A stretch of DNA of 64,000 bases, taken from positions 17,017 through 81,016 of the forward strand of contig JAEKLF010000041.1 in the NCBI GenBank assembly GCA_019509985.1, given 5' to 3'. Shown here in pieces: positions 43,608 to 52,800 of this stretch. Positions within the stretch are counted from its first letter, which is position 1. The number at the start of each line of letters is the position of its first letter. Below the pieces are notes generated by a model. That model did not search any database. It worked only from the letters and a program-made list of their open reading frames with translations, and was not told where the DNA came from. The DNA is from Burkholderiales bacterium (GTDB lineage Bacteria; Pseudomonadota; Gammaproteobacteria; Burkholderiales; Burkholderiaceae_C). The position numbers were made by a program, and so were the translations under genes.

Positions 43608-46515
43608 TCACTGATTCGGCAGCGTGTAGTAGCAGGCTTTGAGCTTCAGGGGCGCCGGGTCGGCACCGAAGAAAGAGTTGGTGCAGGGAATGCTGCCCGA
43701 GAGATTGCGCTTGACGATGAAGGAGCCACTGGCCCCGTAGGACACATCGGTCACCGTGCCCGCGGGCAGCACGCAGGTGCCGTTCTCGTTGCCACAGAGG
43801 ACCATGTTGGCACCCGTGGTAATGGAGACGGCGACCGCGGCACTCGTGGTCTGTGCGCCGAGGTTGTCGGTGGCGCGCGCGGTGAAGCTGTGGGAGCCGA
43901 GGGTGGCGATCCAGGACAGGCTGTAGGGCGAGGCGGTCGTGACGCCGAGCGCGGTGGCTCCATCGAAGAACTCGACCTTGGTCACGGTGCCGTCGCTGTC
44001 GGAGGCCGCAGCAGAGAGCGTGACGCTGGCGCCGGCGCTGTAGCTGCCGCTGGCCGTCGGCGAGGTCATCGCCACCGTGGGCGCCTGGTTGTTGCCCTGG
44101 TTGACCAGCGTGTAGTAGCAGGACTTGAGCTTGCCGGGCGCGGGGTCGCCACCGAAGTACGAGTTCGTGCAGGGCACATTGCCCGTGAGGTTGCGCTTGA
44201 CGGCGAACAGCCCTTCGGCACCGTAGGAAACGTCAGCCACGCCGCCGGAGGGCAGCGCGCATGTGCCGTTCTCATTGGCGCAGAGGACGACATTGGCACC
44301 CGTGGTGATGGAGACGGCGACCGGGGTGCTGGTGGTCTGGGCGCCGAGGTTGTCCGTGGCGCGGGCAGTGAAGCTGTGGGAGCCGAGCGTGCCGATCCAG
44401 GACGCGCTGTACGGCGCAGCCGTTGCCACGCCCAGGGAGGTCGCGCCGTCGAAGAACTCGACCTTGGCAATCGTGCCGTCACTGTCCGAGGCAGCGGCCG
44501 AGAGCGTGATGGCGGAGCCGGCGCTGTAGCTGCCACTCGCCGTCGGCGAGGTCAGCGCCACCGTGGGGGCCATGTTGTTGCCCTGGTTGACCAGCGTGTA
44601 GTAGCAGGACTTGAGTTTGTTGGGCGCCGGATCGCCGCCGAAGTACGAGTTGGTGCAGGGCACGTTGCCCGTGAGGCCGCGCTTGACGGCGAACTGGCCG
44701 CTGGCTCCGTAGGAAACGTCGGCCACGGCGCCTGCGGGCAGCGCGCAGGTGGCGTTCTCGACGGCACAGAGGATGCCATCGGCGCCGCTGCCGATCGTGA
44801 TGCTGACGGGAGCGCTGGTGGTCTGCGCACCGAGGTTGTCGGTGGCCTGCGCGGTGAAGGTGTGGGAGCCCAGCGTCGCAACCCACGACAGCCCGTAGGG
44901 CGCGCTGGTGGCCACGCCCAGCGAGGCCGTGCCGTCGAAGAACTCGACCTTGGCGATGCTGCCGTCACTGTCGGAAGCGGTTGCCGACATCGTCACGGCA
45001 GAGCCGGCGCTGTAGCTGCCGCTGGCCGTCGGTGAGGTCAGCACCACCGTCGGGGGCGTGTTGCCTCCCTGGCTGAGCGGCGTGTAGTAGCAGGACTTGA
45101 GCTTGTTGGGCGCCGGGTCGGCACCGAAGTACTGGTTGGTGCAGGGAATGTTGCCCGTCAGGTTGCGCTTGACGGCAAACAGGCCGCCGGCACCGTAGGA
45201 CACGTCGGCCAAGGTGCCCGAGGGCAGCACGCAGGTGCCGTTCTCGGTGGCACAAAGGATGACGTTGGAGCCGGTCGTGATCGAGACGGCGACCGCGGCG
45301 CTGGTGGTCTGCGCGCCGAGGTTGTCGGTGGCACGGGCGGTGAAAGTGTGGGAGCCGAGCGTCGCGATCCAGGACAGGCTGTAGGGCGCGCTCGTGACCA
45401 CGCCCAGCGAGGTCGTGCCATCGAAGAATTCGACCTTGGCAATGGTGCCGTCACTGTCGGCGACCGTCGCCGAGAGCGTGACGCTGTTACCGGCGCCGTA
45501 GCTGTCATTGGCCGTCGGCGACGTCAACACCACCGTGGGGGAGGCGTTGCTGCTCTGGGTCGTGATGGCGTAGTAGCAGGCCTTGAGCTTGCCCGGCGCG
45601 GGGTCGCCGCCGAAGAACGAGCTGGTGCAAGGAATGGTGCCGGTGAGGTTGCGCTTGACCGAGAACGTGGCGTTGCCGTAATAGACATCCGCCGTGGCGC
45701 CCGCCGGCAGCACGCAGTTGGAGCCTTCCGACACGCAGAACGTGGTCAAGCCGATCCAGACCGTGACGGCGGCGGAGGTTGTCTGCTTGCCCTGGTTGTC
45801 GGTGGCGCGGGCGGCCAGCGTGTGCGGGCCTGATGTCGGCGTCCAGTCCAGCGCATAGGGTGCAGCGGCGATGCTGCCCAGCACGGTGGCACCGTCAAGG
45901 AATTCCACCTTCGCCACGCTGCCGTCAGGGTCCGACGCCGCGGCCGTCAGCGTGATGGTGGCGTTCGTCGCGAAGACGTCGCTGGTCGAAGGCCATGTCA
46001 GCTGGACGAGCGGCGCCTGGTTGGTCACCGGAACGACCGCGTAGAAACAGCTCTTGGGTTGTCCGGGCGCGGGATCGGTGCCGAACACCGTGTTGGAACA
46101 GAGCACGCTGCCGGTCACGCCGCGCTTGACCGAATAGAAGCCATTGGCGCCGAAGTAGACGTCCACGATGGCGCCCGCGGCGAACGTGCAGGTGCCGTTC
46201 TCTGCCGCACAGGGCAGGACGGCCGAGCCGTCGTAGGAAGCCGCGATGGCCACTGCGGCACTGGCACCCAGCGCGCCGCGGTTGTCGGTGGCGAGCGCCG
46301 TCAGACGGTGCGGCCCCGGCGTCGCCGTCCAGTTGATGGCAAAGGGTGCCGCAGTCGCGGTGCCGAGAGAGGTCAGGCCATCGAAGAACTCGACCTTGGC
46401 GACACTGCCGTCCGCATCGACAGCCTGGGCCGCCAGCGCGACCTGGCCGCCAACGGTGAACAAGGCGCCGTTGGCCGGCGAGGTCAGGCTGACGGTCGGG
46501 AGCTGGTTGTTGGGC
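43608..46515 (-). repeat. Six tandem ~160-codon repeats in the Ig-repeat gene
   Basis: The 3' two-thirds of the gene consist of six units of about 480-490 bases; two neighbouring copies are spaced exactly 486 bases at an identical block (44101 and 44587). Units 3-6 (nearest the 3' end) are very alike at DNA level, units 1-2 have diverged. This points to recent expansion from the C-terminal end. Confidence 0.92.
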
Positions 46516-47870
46516 TGCCCGCCCGGCAGTACCGGCGGCTTGTAGAACCAGACGCCTGCATCGCCGATCCCGCTGTTGTACTCGTCCAGCGCCACGTAGG
46601 CACCGAGCTGCTTGACGTACTTCCACTTCCCGAAGACGCCGGTCACGAAATGTCCGGTCGGCTGAGCCAGCGTCTGGCTCTTGACCGTCTTGGCATGCCA
46701 CTGCTTGAGCAGATTGCCGGCAGCGTCGGTCTCGGCACGGAACACGTAGACGGTGCCGCCGTCGGTGCCGTCCCAGGCGACATACTGGTCGAGGATTTCG
46801 TCGTAGTCCAGGCCCGCACCCAGGGCCAGCGACAAGGCAGAGCCGTCTTCCTTGACCAGGTCGACGCCGACTTCAAGCACGATGGAAGACGACGATGCCC
46901 CGGTCAGCTTCCAGATCAGCAAGTCGTTCGCGTACTCCGGATGACCGGTTGTTCGCACGAACAGGTTGCGGGCCGTATCGATGGTGCCTGCGCCCTCATG
47001 CGCCACCACGCTCGCCGTCCGTCCGATCCATTCGATCTGATCCGACTCCCCGTTTGCAACATTGCCGACGGTGTAGCGGTACAGGGATGGCAAGCCGGTT
47101 TGGCCGCCATCGGAGGTGACGTAGAGGACGTCCTTGCCGTTCTCCGTCCGATAGGCCGTCGTGCCGTTGATGTGCGAGGCCAGCGTCGCTCCGGACTGGG
47201 ACAAGCGTCGATCCGTCCACATCGAGCCGCCAGCGACCGACGGGTCGTAGCCCGAGCCGCTCGAGCCGCCGATCTTGGTCGCATCCGCGAGATTCGGATT
47301 CCACATCCACGGTCCGGTACGGGTGATCACGCCGTCGATGGGCGCCCGGAAGATCCCGCCGTAGGGATGGGTTGCGCCGCCGAAGGTCAGGAATCTGTCG
47401 TTGACCGGCAGGAAGTTGTTGTTGTCGTAGGTGTGCGCGGACTGGGGTGCGGAATTGTCCGTGACCATGTAGTCCGGAGCAAAGACGGCGCTGGGCAGCG
47501 ATCCACGCGTCCACAGCCCGGTCGAGCCATTCCACACATACATCTCATTGCCGAGATAGTTGTAGTGGCCGCCGCCGAAAAGCAGCAGATTTCCGCGCTG
47601 CGAATCCCAGGTGAAGGAACTCCAGGCTCGCACGACGGCACCGGAATCGGACAACCCCGACGAGGGAACGGCGACCGAGCCGACCGGAAACGCGGTGCTG
47701 AAGGAGTTGACGTTGGCCTGCACCCAGGACCCGGGCGTGACCGAATCCAGCAAGCCCTTCAGGCGCTGCAGATCCTGGGCTTGCACGGGCTGCGAGAGCG
47801 CCGCCAGTGCCGCCAGCACGCCACAGGAAAGCAGCCGCACGGGGCCGAGAAGATGGTTTGATTTTTTCAT
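43608..47870 (-). CDS. Giant secreted protein: propeller-like domain plus six Ig/Cys-rich repeats
   Basis: A 1,420-residue exported protein. A signal peptide ends at QPVQA (about residue 30). Residues ~35-450 look like a kelch/galactose-oxidase-type propeller (LLLFGGGHYNYLGNEMYVWN, FLTFGGATHPYGG, YVAWDGTDGGTVYVF). Then come six repeats, each made of a bacterial Ig domain (PTVxLTSPTAxxSYSAG, KVEFFDG, ATDNLGAQTTSA) and a four-cysteine module (LCANENGTC, SYGAxGxFAVKRNLTG, PCTNSYFG, KLKSCYY). The second module resembles C-terminal domains of secreted glycanases I have seen, which suggests carbohydrate binding. No catalytic motif is certain and no PEP-CTERM tail is present. ATG 47870 follows a GGGGGAG site. 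Confidence 0.85.
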   Translation of the reverse strand: MKKSNHLLGPVRLLSCGVLAALAALSQPVQAQDLQRLKGLLDSVTPGSWVQANVNSFSTAFPVGSVAVPSSGLSDSGAVVRAWSSFTWDSQRGNLLLFGGGHYNYLGNEMYVWNGSTGLWTRGSLPSAVFAPDYMVTDNSAPQSAHTYDNNNFLPVNDRFLTFGGATHPYGGIFRAPIDGVITRTGPWMWNPNLADATKIGGSSGSGYDPSVAGGSMWTDRRLSQSGATLASHINGTTAYRTENGKDVLYVTSDGGQTGLPSLYRYTVGNVANGESDQIEWIGRTASVVAHEGAGTIDTARNLFVRTTGHPEYANDLLIWKLTGASSSSIVLEVGVDLVKEDGSALSLALGAGLDYDEILDQYVAWDGTDGGTVYVFRAETDAAGNLLKQWHAKTVKSQTLAQPTGHFVTGVFGKWKYVKQLGAYVALDEYNSGIGDAGVWFYKPPVLPGGQPNNQLPTVSLTSPANGALFTVGGQVALAAQAVDADGSVAKVEFFDGLTSLGTATAAPFAINWTATPGPHRLTALATDNRGALGASAAVAIAASYDGSAVLPCAAENGTCTFAAGAIVDVYFGANGFYSVKRGVTGSVLCSNTVFGTDPAPGQPKSCFYAVVPVTNQAPLVQLTWPSTSDVFATNATITLTAAASDPDGSVAKVEFLDGATVLGSIAAAPYALDWTPTSGPHTLAARATDNQGKQTTSAAVTVWIGLTTFCVSEGSNCVLPAGATADVYYGNATFSVKRNLTGTIPCTSSFFGGDPAPGKLKACYYAITTQSSNASPTVVLTSPTANDSYGAGNSVTLSATVADSDGTIAKVEFFDGTTSLGVVTSAPYSLSWIATLGSHTFTARATDNLGAQTTSAAVAVSITTGSNVILCATENGTCVLPSGTLADVSYGAGGLFAVKRNLTGNIPCTNQYFGADPAPNKLKSCYYTPLSQGGNTPPTVVLTSPTASGSYSAGSAVTMSATASDSDGSIAKVEFFDGTASLGVATSAPYGLSWVATLGSHTFTAQATDNLGAQTTSAPVSITIGSGADGILCAVENATCALPAGAVADVSYGASGQFAVKRGLTGNVPCTNSYFGGDPAPNKLKSCYYTLVNQGNNMAPTVALTSPTASGSYSAGSAITLSAAASDSDGTIAKVEFFDGATSLGVATAAPYSASWIGTLGSHSFTARATDNLGAQTTSTPVAVSITTGANVVLCANENGTCALPSGGVADVSYGAEGLFAVKRNLTGNVPCTNSYFGGDPAPGKLKSCYYTLVNQGNNQAPTVAMTSPTASGSYSAGASVTLSAAASDSDGTVTKVEFFDGATALGVTTASPYSLSWIATLGSHSFTARATDNLGAQTTSAAVAVSITTGANMVLCGNENGTCVLPAGTVTDVSYGASGSFIVKRNLSGSIPCTNSFFGADPAPLKLKACYYTLPNQ

Positions 47871-48034
47871 TGGTGTCTCCCCCTGTCGAAGCGAAACGTC
47901 GCCTGATAGCAAACCGGATTTTTGTCGAAATCCATCGTCCGTGGGGACGCGGACGCCCCTCAATCGGATGGGTGAAACGGCTGAAACATGGCACGCGGTG
48001 GTGTCTGTCACGGACGGTTGGCCGCCCTTGGCCC

Positions 48035-49015
48035 TCAATGTGGCCGGAAATTTCGCAGCAGCCGAAGCCCGAACCGGCCGCGACCTCGATCCCAGGGCGT
48101 GAAGCGCGGGATCTGGAACGGATCGCTCCGCCCGCCGCGCGCAGCACCCCATGCCGTGCTCACGGCCGACTCGAAGCCAAGTTCGCGCGCCAGGCCAGGG
48201 TCTCTTTGCGGCAGATAGTCCGTGCCGGGCTTGCCGTTGGGGTAGGCGAACATCGTCACCCGCTCGCCGAGGATCTGTTCCAGCCTCGCCTTGCCGCGCG
48301 CCATCTCGTCGGCGGCCTCGTTCTCGGACAGGCTGGCGAGGATGGGATGGGACGCGGTGTGCGCGCCGATCTGCATCCCGGCGTCGCGCAGGGCACGCAC
48401 CTGTGCGCTGCTCATCATCAAGTCGTCCGGCAGCGCGGCTTCCGCGCGGGCGGCGATGGCGTCCACCAGCGCCTGCCGCGGCCGCGGCGGCAGGTATTTG
48501 CACAGCGGAATCAAGGTCTGCAATGCGGTCCGCCGCTCCTCGATGGTCGTGATGGAGTGCCGGCCCAGGTCACGTGCTTCTTGCCCGTCATGCCCCTGCA
48601 TTCCACGCAGATCCAGGCTGGGCAGGGGGCTGCGTCGCACGGCCTCGATGAGGCTGTCGTTCCACATCCGCCCGCCATCGAGAAAATCGGTGGCGATGAA
48701 GAAACTGCATGGCAGACCATGCCGCCGCAGCAGTGGCAGCGCCTCGTCATGGTTGTCGGCATAGCCGTCATCGAAACTCAGCGCCGCTGCGCGCCGGGGC
48801 AGGCTGCCGGCCTGCAGACGTCGCACAGCCTCGTCCAGTGGCAGCACGTTGAACCAGCCCTTGAGCCAGCCGAGCATCTGGTCGAACCGCGCGGTGTCCA
48901 CCTCATCGGGGAACAACGGGTCCGGCGCAGGCAGTACGCGGTGGAAGATGAGCACGGACAGGCGCGCATGCGCGCCGCCGGGTGAAAGCAGGCTGAACAG
49001 GGGCCTCATCGTCAT
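48035..49015 (-). CDS. Polysaccharide deacetylase (NodB-like)
   Basis: A 326-residue NodB-homology protein. Motif 1 is LSFDDGYADN near residue 80, motif 2 is GAHTASHPI near 210, both typical of zinc-dependent carbohydrate esterase family 4. It would remove N- or O-acetyl groups from the polymer. No clear signal peptide is visible, though a short hydrophobic start exists. The start ATG 49015 overlaps the stop of the O-antigen-ligase-like gene by one base (TGATG). A longer frame start at 49108 lies inside that gene and is rejected. Confidence 0.88.
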   Translation of the reverse strand: MTMRPLFSLLSPGGAHARLSVLIFHRVLPAPDPLFPDEVDTARFDQMLGWLKGWFNVLPLDEAVRRLQAGSLPRRAAALSFDDGYADNHDEALPLLRRHGLPCSFFIATDFLDGGRMWNDSLIEAVRRSPLPSLDLRGMQGHDGQEARDLGRHSITTIEERRTALQTLIPLCKYLPPRPRQALVDAIAARAEAALPDDLMMSSAQVRALRDAGMQIGAHTASHPILASLSENEAADEMARGKARLEQILGERVTMFAYPNGKPGTDYLPQRDPGLARELGFESAVSTAWGAARGGRSDPFQIPRFTPWDRGRGRFGLRLLRNFRPH

Positions 49016-50334
49016 CACCGCATCACCTCGGGCCGTGCCTTCTTTCTGAAACGGTTGCTCAGCCAGGCGGGCAGCGTCACGAGCGGTTCCGGCTTTTCCT
49101 TCAGCCATTCCTTGCGGTCCAGCCAGCGCCGCCCCGCCACCGCAAGGATCATCAGGTTATAGGGCAGGTCCCAGTAGGACAGGCTCAGGAACGCGCCCCC
49201 CACGGCGTAGCCCGCAAGACAGACCTGCAACATCCCGCCCAGTTCGGCAAGCCACTTGGTCTCCGGCTGGCGCGCGCCCTGCCGGTGCAGATAGCCCGCG
49301 GTGCCCCAGGTCATGGCGAACAGCGCCACGAACAGGATCAGACCGACAAAGCCCTGCTCGCCCAGCACCATGAAATAGATGCTGTGGGCCGCATGCACAT
49401 CGAGAGGATCGGGCGCGTAGATGGCGAAGATCTGCGGCATCCAGACCATGAAACCGCCGCCGAAGAAATTTGCCTTGGCCAGGTTCCAGGCCATCCACCA
49501 GGCGTTGATGCGGCCCAGGGCAGAGTCATCGTGTTGGTAGGTCTTGATGGTGTTCATTCGCTCCCACCATTCCGCCGGCATCAGCGACAGCAGTACCCCG
49601 GCAACGACCACCATGCCCACGGCTGTGGCGAACTTGTTCTTGCCACGCCACCACATGACCAGCGCCATGGCCCCGATGGCCAGCAACGCCCCGCGGGAAT
49701 GGCTGCCGAGCGCGGAAGCAACCATCAGCACCATGCACACCGTCATGGCGGTACGGCCCCACTTCGCCTGGATCTGCATCTGCAGGAAGCGCATCAGCGG
49801 TATGACCATGACGATGGCCAACGCCACTTCGTTGTTGCCTTCGATGTAGGTGCTCTCAGGGCCCCACACCCGGTAGCTGCCGCCGGTGGCGATGGTGAAG
49901 GCGCCGCCCTTGACGCCGAAGAAACCAATCGAGATGACCAACACCCAGGCCAGCAATATCACATGGCGCTTGGTGTGCAGCAGCGTCAACGCCACCAGGA
50001 TCATGAAGTCGATCTTCATGACGCGCTTCCAGAGCTCGAAGCTGTCGTCGAAGATCATCGAGAACGGCAGCGTGATGCACATCCAGAGCATGAAGAGCAT
50101 CAGCGTGATGCTTTCCCGGCTCTGGGAAAAATCGCGTTTGTCCTTGGTCGCGAACAGGCCGATCAGCGTGGCACCGCCAATCACGGCGGCCACCGGCAGC
50201 GAGCGCAAGTTCCAGCTCAACTGGTGGGGGTTCATGATGCTGAGCCAGGTCCACCCGAGGATGCCGATCCAGGGGCGCCGCAAGGCCATCACGGTGATGC
50301 CTGCGAACAGGCTGAGCAGGATCAGATCACGCAT
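49015..50334 (-). CDS. O-antigen-ligase/polymerase-like protein, exosortase A system-associated
   Basis: A 439-residue integral membrane protein with about 11 helices and a large periplasmic loop near the C-terminal half. Features of the exosortase-associated O-glycosylation ligase family are WIGILGWTWLSIMNPHQLSW near the N-terminus (blocks GWTWLSIMNPH), GPESTYIEGNNEVAL, SHSRGALLA and the HAAHSIYFMVLGEQGF helix. It probably ligates or polymerises the exopolysaccharide. It overlaps the GT4 gene upstream by eight bases. Confidence 0.92.
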   Translation of the reverse strand: MRDLILLSLFAGITVMALRRPWIGILGWTWLSIMNPHQLSWNLRSLPVAAVIGGATLIGLFATKDKRDFSQSRESITLMLFMLWMCITLPFSMIFDDSFELWKRVMKIDFMILVALTLLHTKRHVILLAWVLVISIGFFGVKGGAFTIATGGSYRVWGPESTYIEGNNEVALAIVMVIPLMRFLQMQIQAKWGRTAMTVCMVLMVASALGSHSRGALLAIGAMALVMWWRGKNKFATAVGMVVVAGVLLSLMPAEWWERMNTIKTYQHDDSALGRINAWWMAWNLAKANFFGGGFMVWMPQIFAIYAPDPLDVHAAHSIYFMVLGEQGFVGLILFVALFAMTWGTAGYLHRQGARQPETKWLAELGGMLQVCLAGYAVGGAFLSLSYWDLPYNLMILAVAGRRWLDRKEWLKEKPEPLVTLPAWLSNRFRKKARPEVMR

Positions 50335-51532
50335 GGCCGGCCTGCAGGATGTCGCGAAACAGGGTCAGCTGGCCCTCGGTAGTGGCCTGCCAGCCAAAAA
50401 CCTGTGCATGGCCGCGAACGGCACTGCGGGCCGGCATCGCCTGCCACAGCCCCAGCACGGCATCGGCCAGCGCTTGCGCAGAACGATCGTCGACCAGTCG
50501 TCCGGTCAAGGGCGTCGCGACGATCTCGGGAATGCCTCCCACCGCCGTTGCCACCACCGGCGTACCGCAGGCCATGCTTTCGAGCAGGACATTCGGCCAT
50601 CCCTCGCGCTCGGACGCCAGGACCAGCATGTCGGCCGCGCCATACCAGGCGACCAGATCCTGCTGCGGCAGCGGGCCGAGGAACCGCACCCGGTCGTCGA
50701 GCCCCAGGCGCTGGCTCAAGGCCTCCAGAGCTGGCCGCTCGGGGCCGGCGCCGATGATGTTCAGGGCGGCATCGATGCCTTGCCGGCGCAGCAGGGCCAG
50801 CGCCTCGATGACCAGGTCATGCCCTTTGAGGGGGACCAGATTGCCGACGGACAGCAGTTGGAGCCCGCCCGTGGCGCCCAACTGCGCTCGCAGTTGCTGC
50901 GGGTCGGTGTCGGCACGGAAGCGCTCCAGGTCCACGCCGTTGCGCAGCGCCAGCTGGCGGGCGCTATGAATTCCGAGGGCCTGCAACCGGTCCACGAGCG
51001 CCTGGCTGACGCCCACGGAAGCGCCGGCCACCCCGGCGGCCCAGCGCATCATGCGTCGTGGCAGCGCGAAGCGGCCGATCAGGTTGACGTCACTGCCCCT
51101 GGCCGTCACGACGAGAGGCTTGCCAAACCACCGCGCCAGCAGCGCCGCGGCGACGCCATCGGGGTAGTAGTAATGGGCGTCGATGAGGTCGAAGTCGAAA
51201 CCCTCATCCAGCAGTTGTTGAACGGCCGCGCGCGCACCCAGCGCCAGCGTCAGCGGTGCCGTGGTCATGCCCGCCTTGGGCAGCAGCAGATAGCGCGGAT
51301 GCCGCACGTCGATGCCGTTGCGCTGCTCGCGTGCCGGCGTGGCGGCGAACTTGGCGTACTCGCCCCAACGCGGATTCGTCGACGGGAACCAAGGCACCGG
51401 CGCGATGACGCGCGACTCGACCTGCCCGCTTTTCAGCAACTCGCGCAGCCGTGTCTCGACAAAGATGCCGTGGCCGGGCTTGACGCTGCTCGGGAACAGC
51501 GTCGAGAAGGTCAGGACCTTGAGCTTCTTCAC
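50327..51532 (-). CDS. Family 4 glycosyltransferase
   Basis: A 401-residue GT-B enzyme. It starts at GTG 51532 (VKKLKVLTFSTLFPSS as Met) with an H-G loop HGIFVETRLREL, ARGSDVNLIGRF mid-domain, NGVDLERF leading into the second domain and the paired-Glu block ASEREGWPNVLLESMACG. It belongs to the exopolysaccharide-associated GT4 group. The start overlaps the preceding stop as GTGA. Confidence 0.92.
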   Translation of the reverse strand: MKKLKVLTFSTLFPSSVKPGHGIFVETRLRELLKSGQVESRVIAPVPWFPSTNPRWGEYAKFAATPAREQRNGIDVRHPRYLLLPKAGMTTAPLTLALGARAAVQQLLDEGFDFDLIDAHYYYPDGVAAALLARWFGKPLVVTARGSDVNLIGRFALPRRMMRWAAGVAGASVGVSQALVDRLQALGIHSARQLALRNGVDLERFRADTDPQQLRAQLGATGGLQLLSVGNLVPLKGHDLVIEALALLRRQGIDAALNIIGAGPERPALEALSQRLGLDDRVRFLGPLPQQDLVAWYGAADMLVLASEREGWPNVLLESMACGTPVVATAVGGIPEIVATPLTGRLVDDRSAQALADAVLGLWQAMPARSAVRGHAQVFGWQATTEGQLTLFRDILQAGHA

Positions 51533-52800
51533 GCGGCGGCCTCCACGGCCTCGATGAGGATGCGGCCGAAGACGTCGGCCGCGACGCGGTGACCGAAGCG
51601 CGCCTCGACCAGTTCGCGCGCCGCGCGCGACAGCTTCAGGCGCAGCGCGCCGTCGGCGATCAGCTTCAGCGTCGCATCGGCCAGCGCCTCGGCGCCGTCG
51701 GCGCGCAGGAAGTGGGTGCCATCGTCGACGTCCAGGCCCTCGATGCCGATGGTCGTCGACACGACCGGCAGGCCCATCGCCATGGCCTCGAAGGCCTTGA
51801 TACGGGTGCCACCGCCGACCCGCAGCGGGATCACGAACGCCTGCGCGTCGCGCGCATGGTCGCGCACGTCGTCGACGAAACCAGTGAAGGTCACGCCCGG
51901 CAGGTTGCGTTGCACGAGAGACGCCGGCGGGTTCTTGCCGACGACTCGCAGCTGCGCGTTGGGCACCCGGGCGCGCACGCGCGGCCAGACCTCGTCGATG
52001 TAGAAGCGGATGCCGTCGACATTGGCTTCCCAGTCCATCGAGCCGGTGAAGACGACGGTGGGGCTGCCGTCGGCCGGTGCCTGCCAGGAGAAGAAGTCCA
52101 GATCGACGCCCGTGGGAATGGCGCGCGCCATCGTCAGCCCATCGGCTTCGGCGAACTTCTTGGCGTCCCGCTCGGACACAGCGACGACGCGAGTGAAACG
52201 GCCGAGGGCCTCACGCTCGAAACGGCGCATCTTGGCGGCCTGCGAGGCCCACAGCCAACGCAGCGGCGCGCTGGCGGCCGTCTTGGCATGGCGCTCGAAG
52301 ATCTCGGCCTCGACGTTGTGCGTGAAGCAGACCGTCGCGCCTTTCAGGCCTTCGGGGCGCAGCACGGCGGCGTGCACGAAGTCGAACACGACGACGTCGA
52401 AGCGCTCGGCCGCCAGCAGACCCTGCACCGCAGCCATCGCAGCCGGCGTGCGGTCGGCGGCGACATTGATGGGCAACGCCGACAACAGGTCGGGCGCACG
52501 CCGCCACCGCGGCAGAGGCGCGCTCGGCTCCCAGCGGACGAAGCGCTGGCACTGCCTGTCCAGCTCGGCCTGCCATTCGCGCTGCTGTTCGGCGGTCGCC
52601 GGCGACAGCAGCGTGATGTCGAACTGCCCGCTCTCCTTCAGACCGCGCAGGATATTGCCCGTGCGGATCTTGCCGCCGGCGTCCGCGGGGAAGAGGAAGA
52701 CCGGCGAGATGAAGGCGATACGCAGGGCTCGCGAACTGCCCGCACTCCCTTGGGGGGCCGCCTGGCGCGCCGCGTCAGGCGTGGGGGCCAAGTGCGTCAC
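51529..52800 (-). CDS. Glycosyltransferase (GT4-like) with repeat-encoded N-terminus
   Basis: A 423-residue GT-B enzyme. The fold begins at ALRIAFISPVFLFPADAGGKIRTGNI (blocks FISPVFLFPADAGGK and IRTGN); the second domain has VVFTGSMDWEANVDGIRFY and VIPLRVGGGTRIKAFEAMAMG. The N-terminal ~26 residues (VTHLAPTPDAARQAAPQG...) are encoded by a dispersed repeat (52745-52789) like that in kdpB. The start GTG 52800 overlaps the dehydrogenase stop (GTGA). The fold and motifs relate it to the stp1-type sugar transferase at 61018, of which it may be a paralogue. Confidence 0.9.
   Translation of the reverse strand: MTHLAPTPDAARQAAPQGSAGSSRALRIAFISPVFLFPADAGGKIRTGNILRGLKESGQFDITLLSPATAEQQREWQAELDRQCQRFVRWEPSAPLPRWRRAPDLLSALPINVAADRTPAAMAAVQGLLAAERFDVVVFDFVHAAVLRPEGLKGATVCFTHNVEAEIFERHAKTAASAPLRWLWASQAAKMRRFEREALGRFTRVVAVSERDAKKFAEADGLTMARAIPTGVDLDFFSWQAPADGSPTVVFTGSMDWEANVDGIRFYIDEVWPRVRARVPNAQLRVVGKNPPASLVQRNLPGVTFTGFVDDVRDHARDAQAFVIPLRVGGGTRIKAFEAMAMGLPVVSTTIGIEGLDVDDGTHFLRADGAEALADATLKLIADGALRLKLSRAARELVEARFGHRVAADVFGRILIEAVEAAA
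52745..52789. repeat. Dispersed CCCCC-rich element at a glycosyltransferase start
   Basis: On the minus strand the element reads GGCCCCCACGCCTGACGCGG... and ends ...GGCCCCCCAAGGGAGTGC, close to the elements at 23625-23666 and 62241-62281. It lies 11 bases inside the GTG start and encodes APTPDAARQAAPQG. Confidence 0.65.

Noticed and set aside
43551..45035. Plus-strand Val/Gly/Arg-rich repetitive frame that looks like a PE-PGRS-type protein
   Set aside because: It is the antisense image of the tandem Ig repeats, which explains its periodicity.
43608..46515. Tandem repeats as a possible CRISPR or satellite array
   Set aside because: Units are ~486 bases, keep one reading frame and encode Ig/Cys modules; no short repeats with unique spacers.
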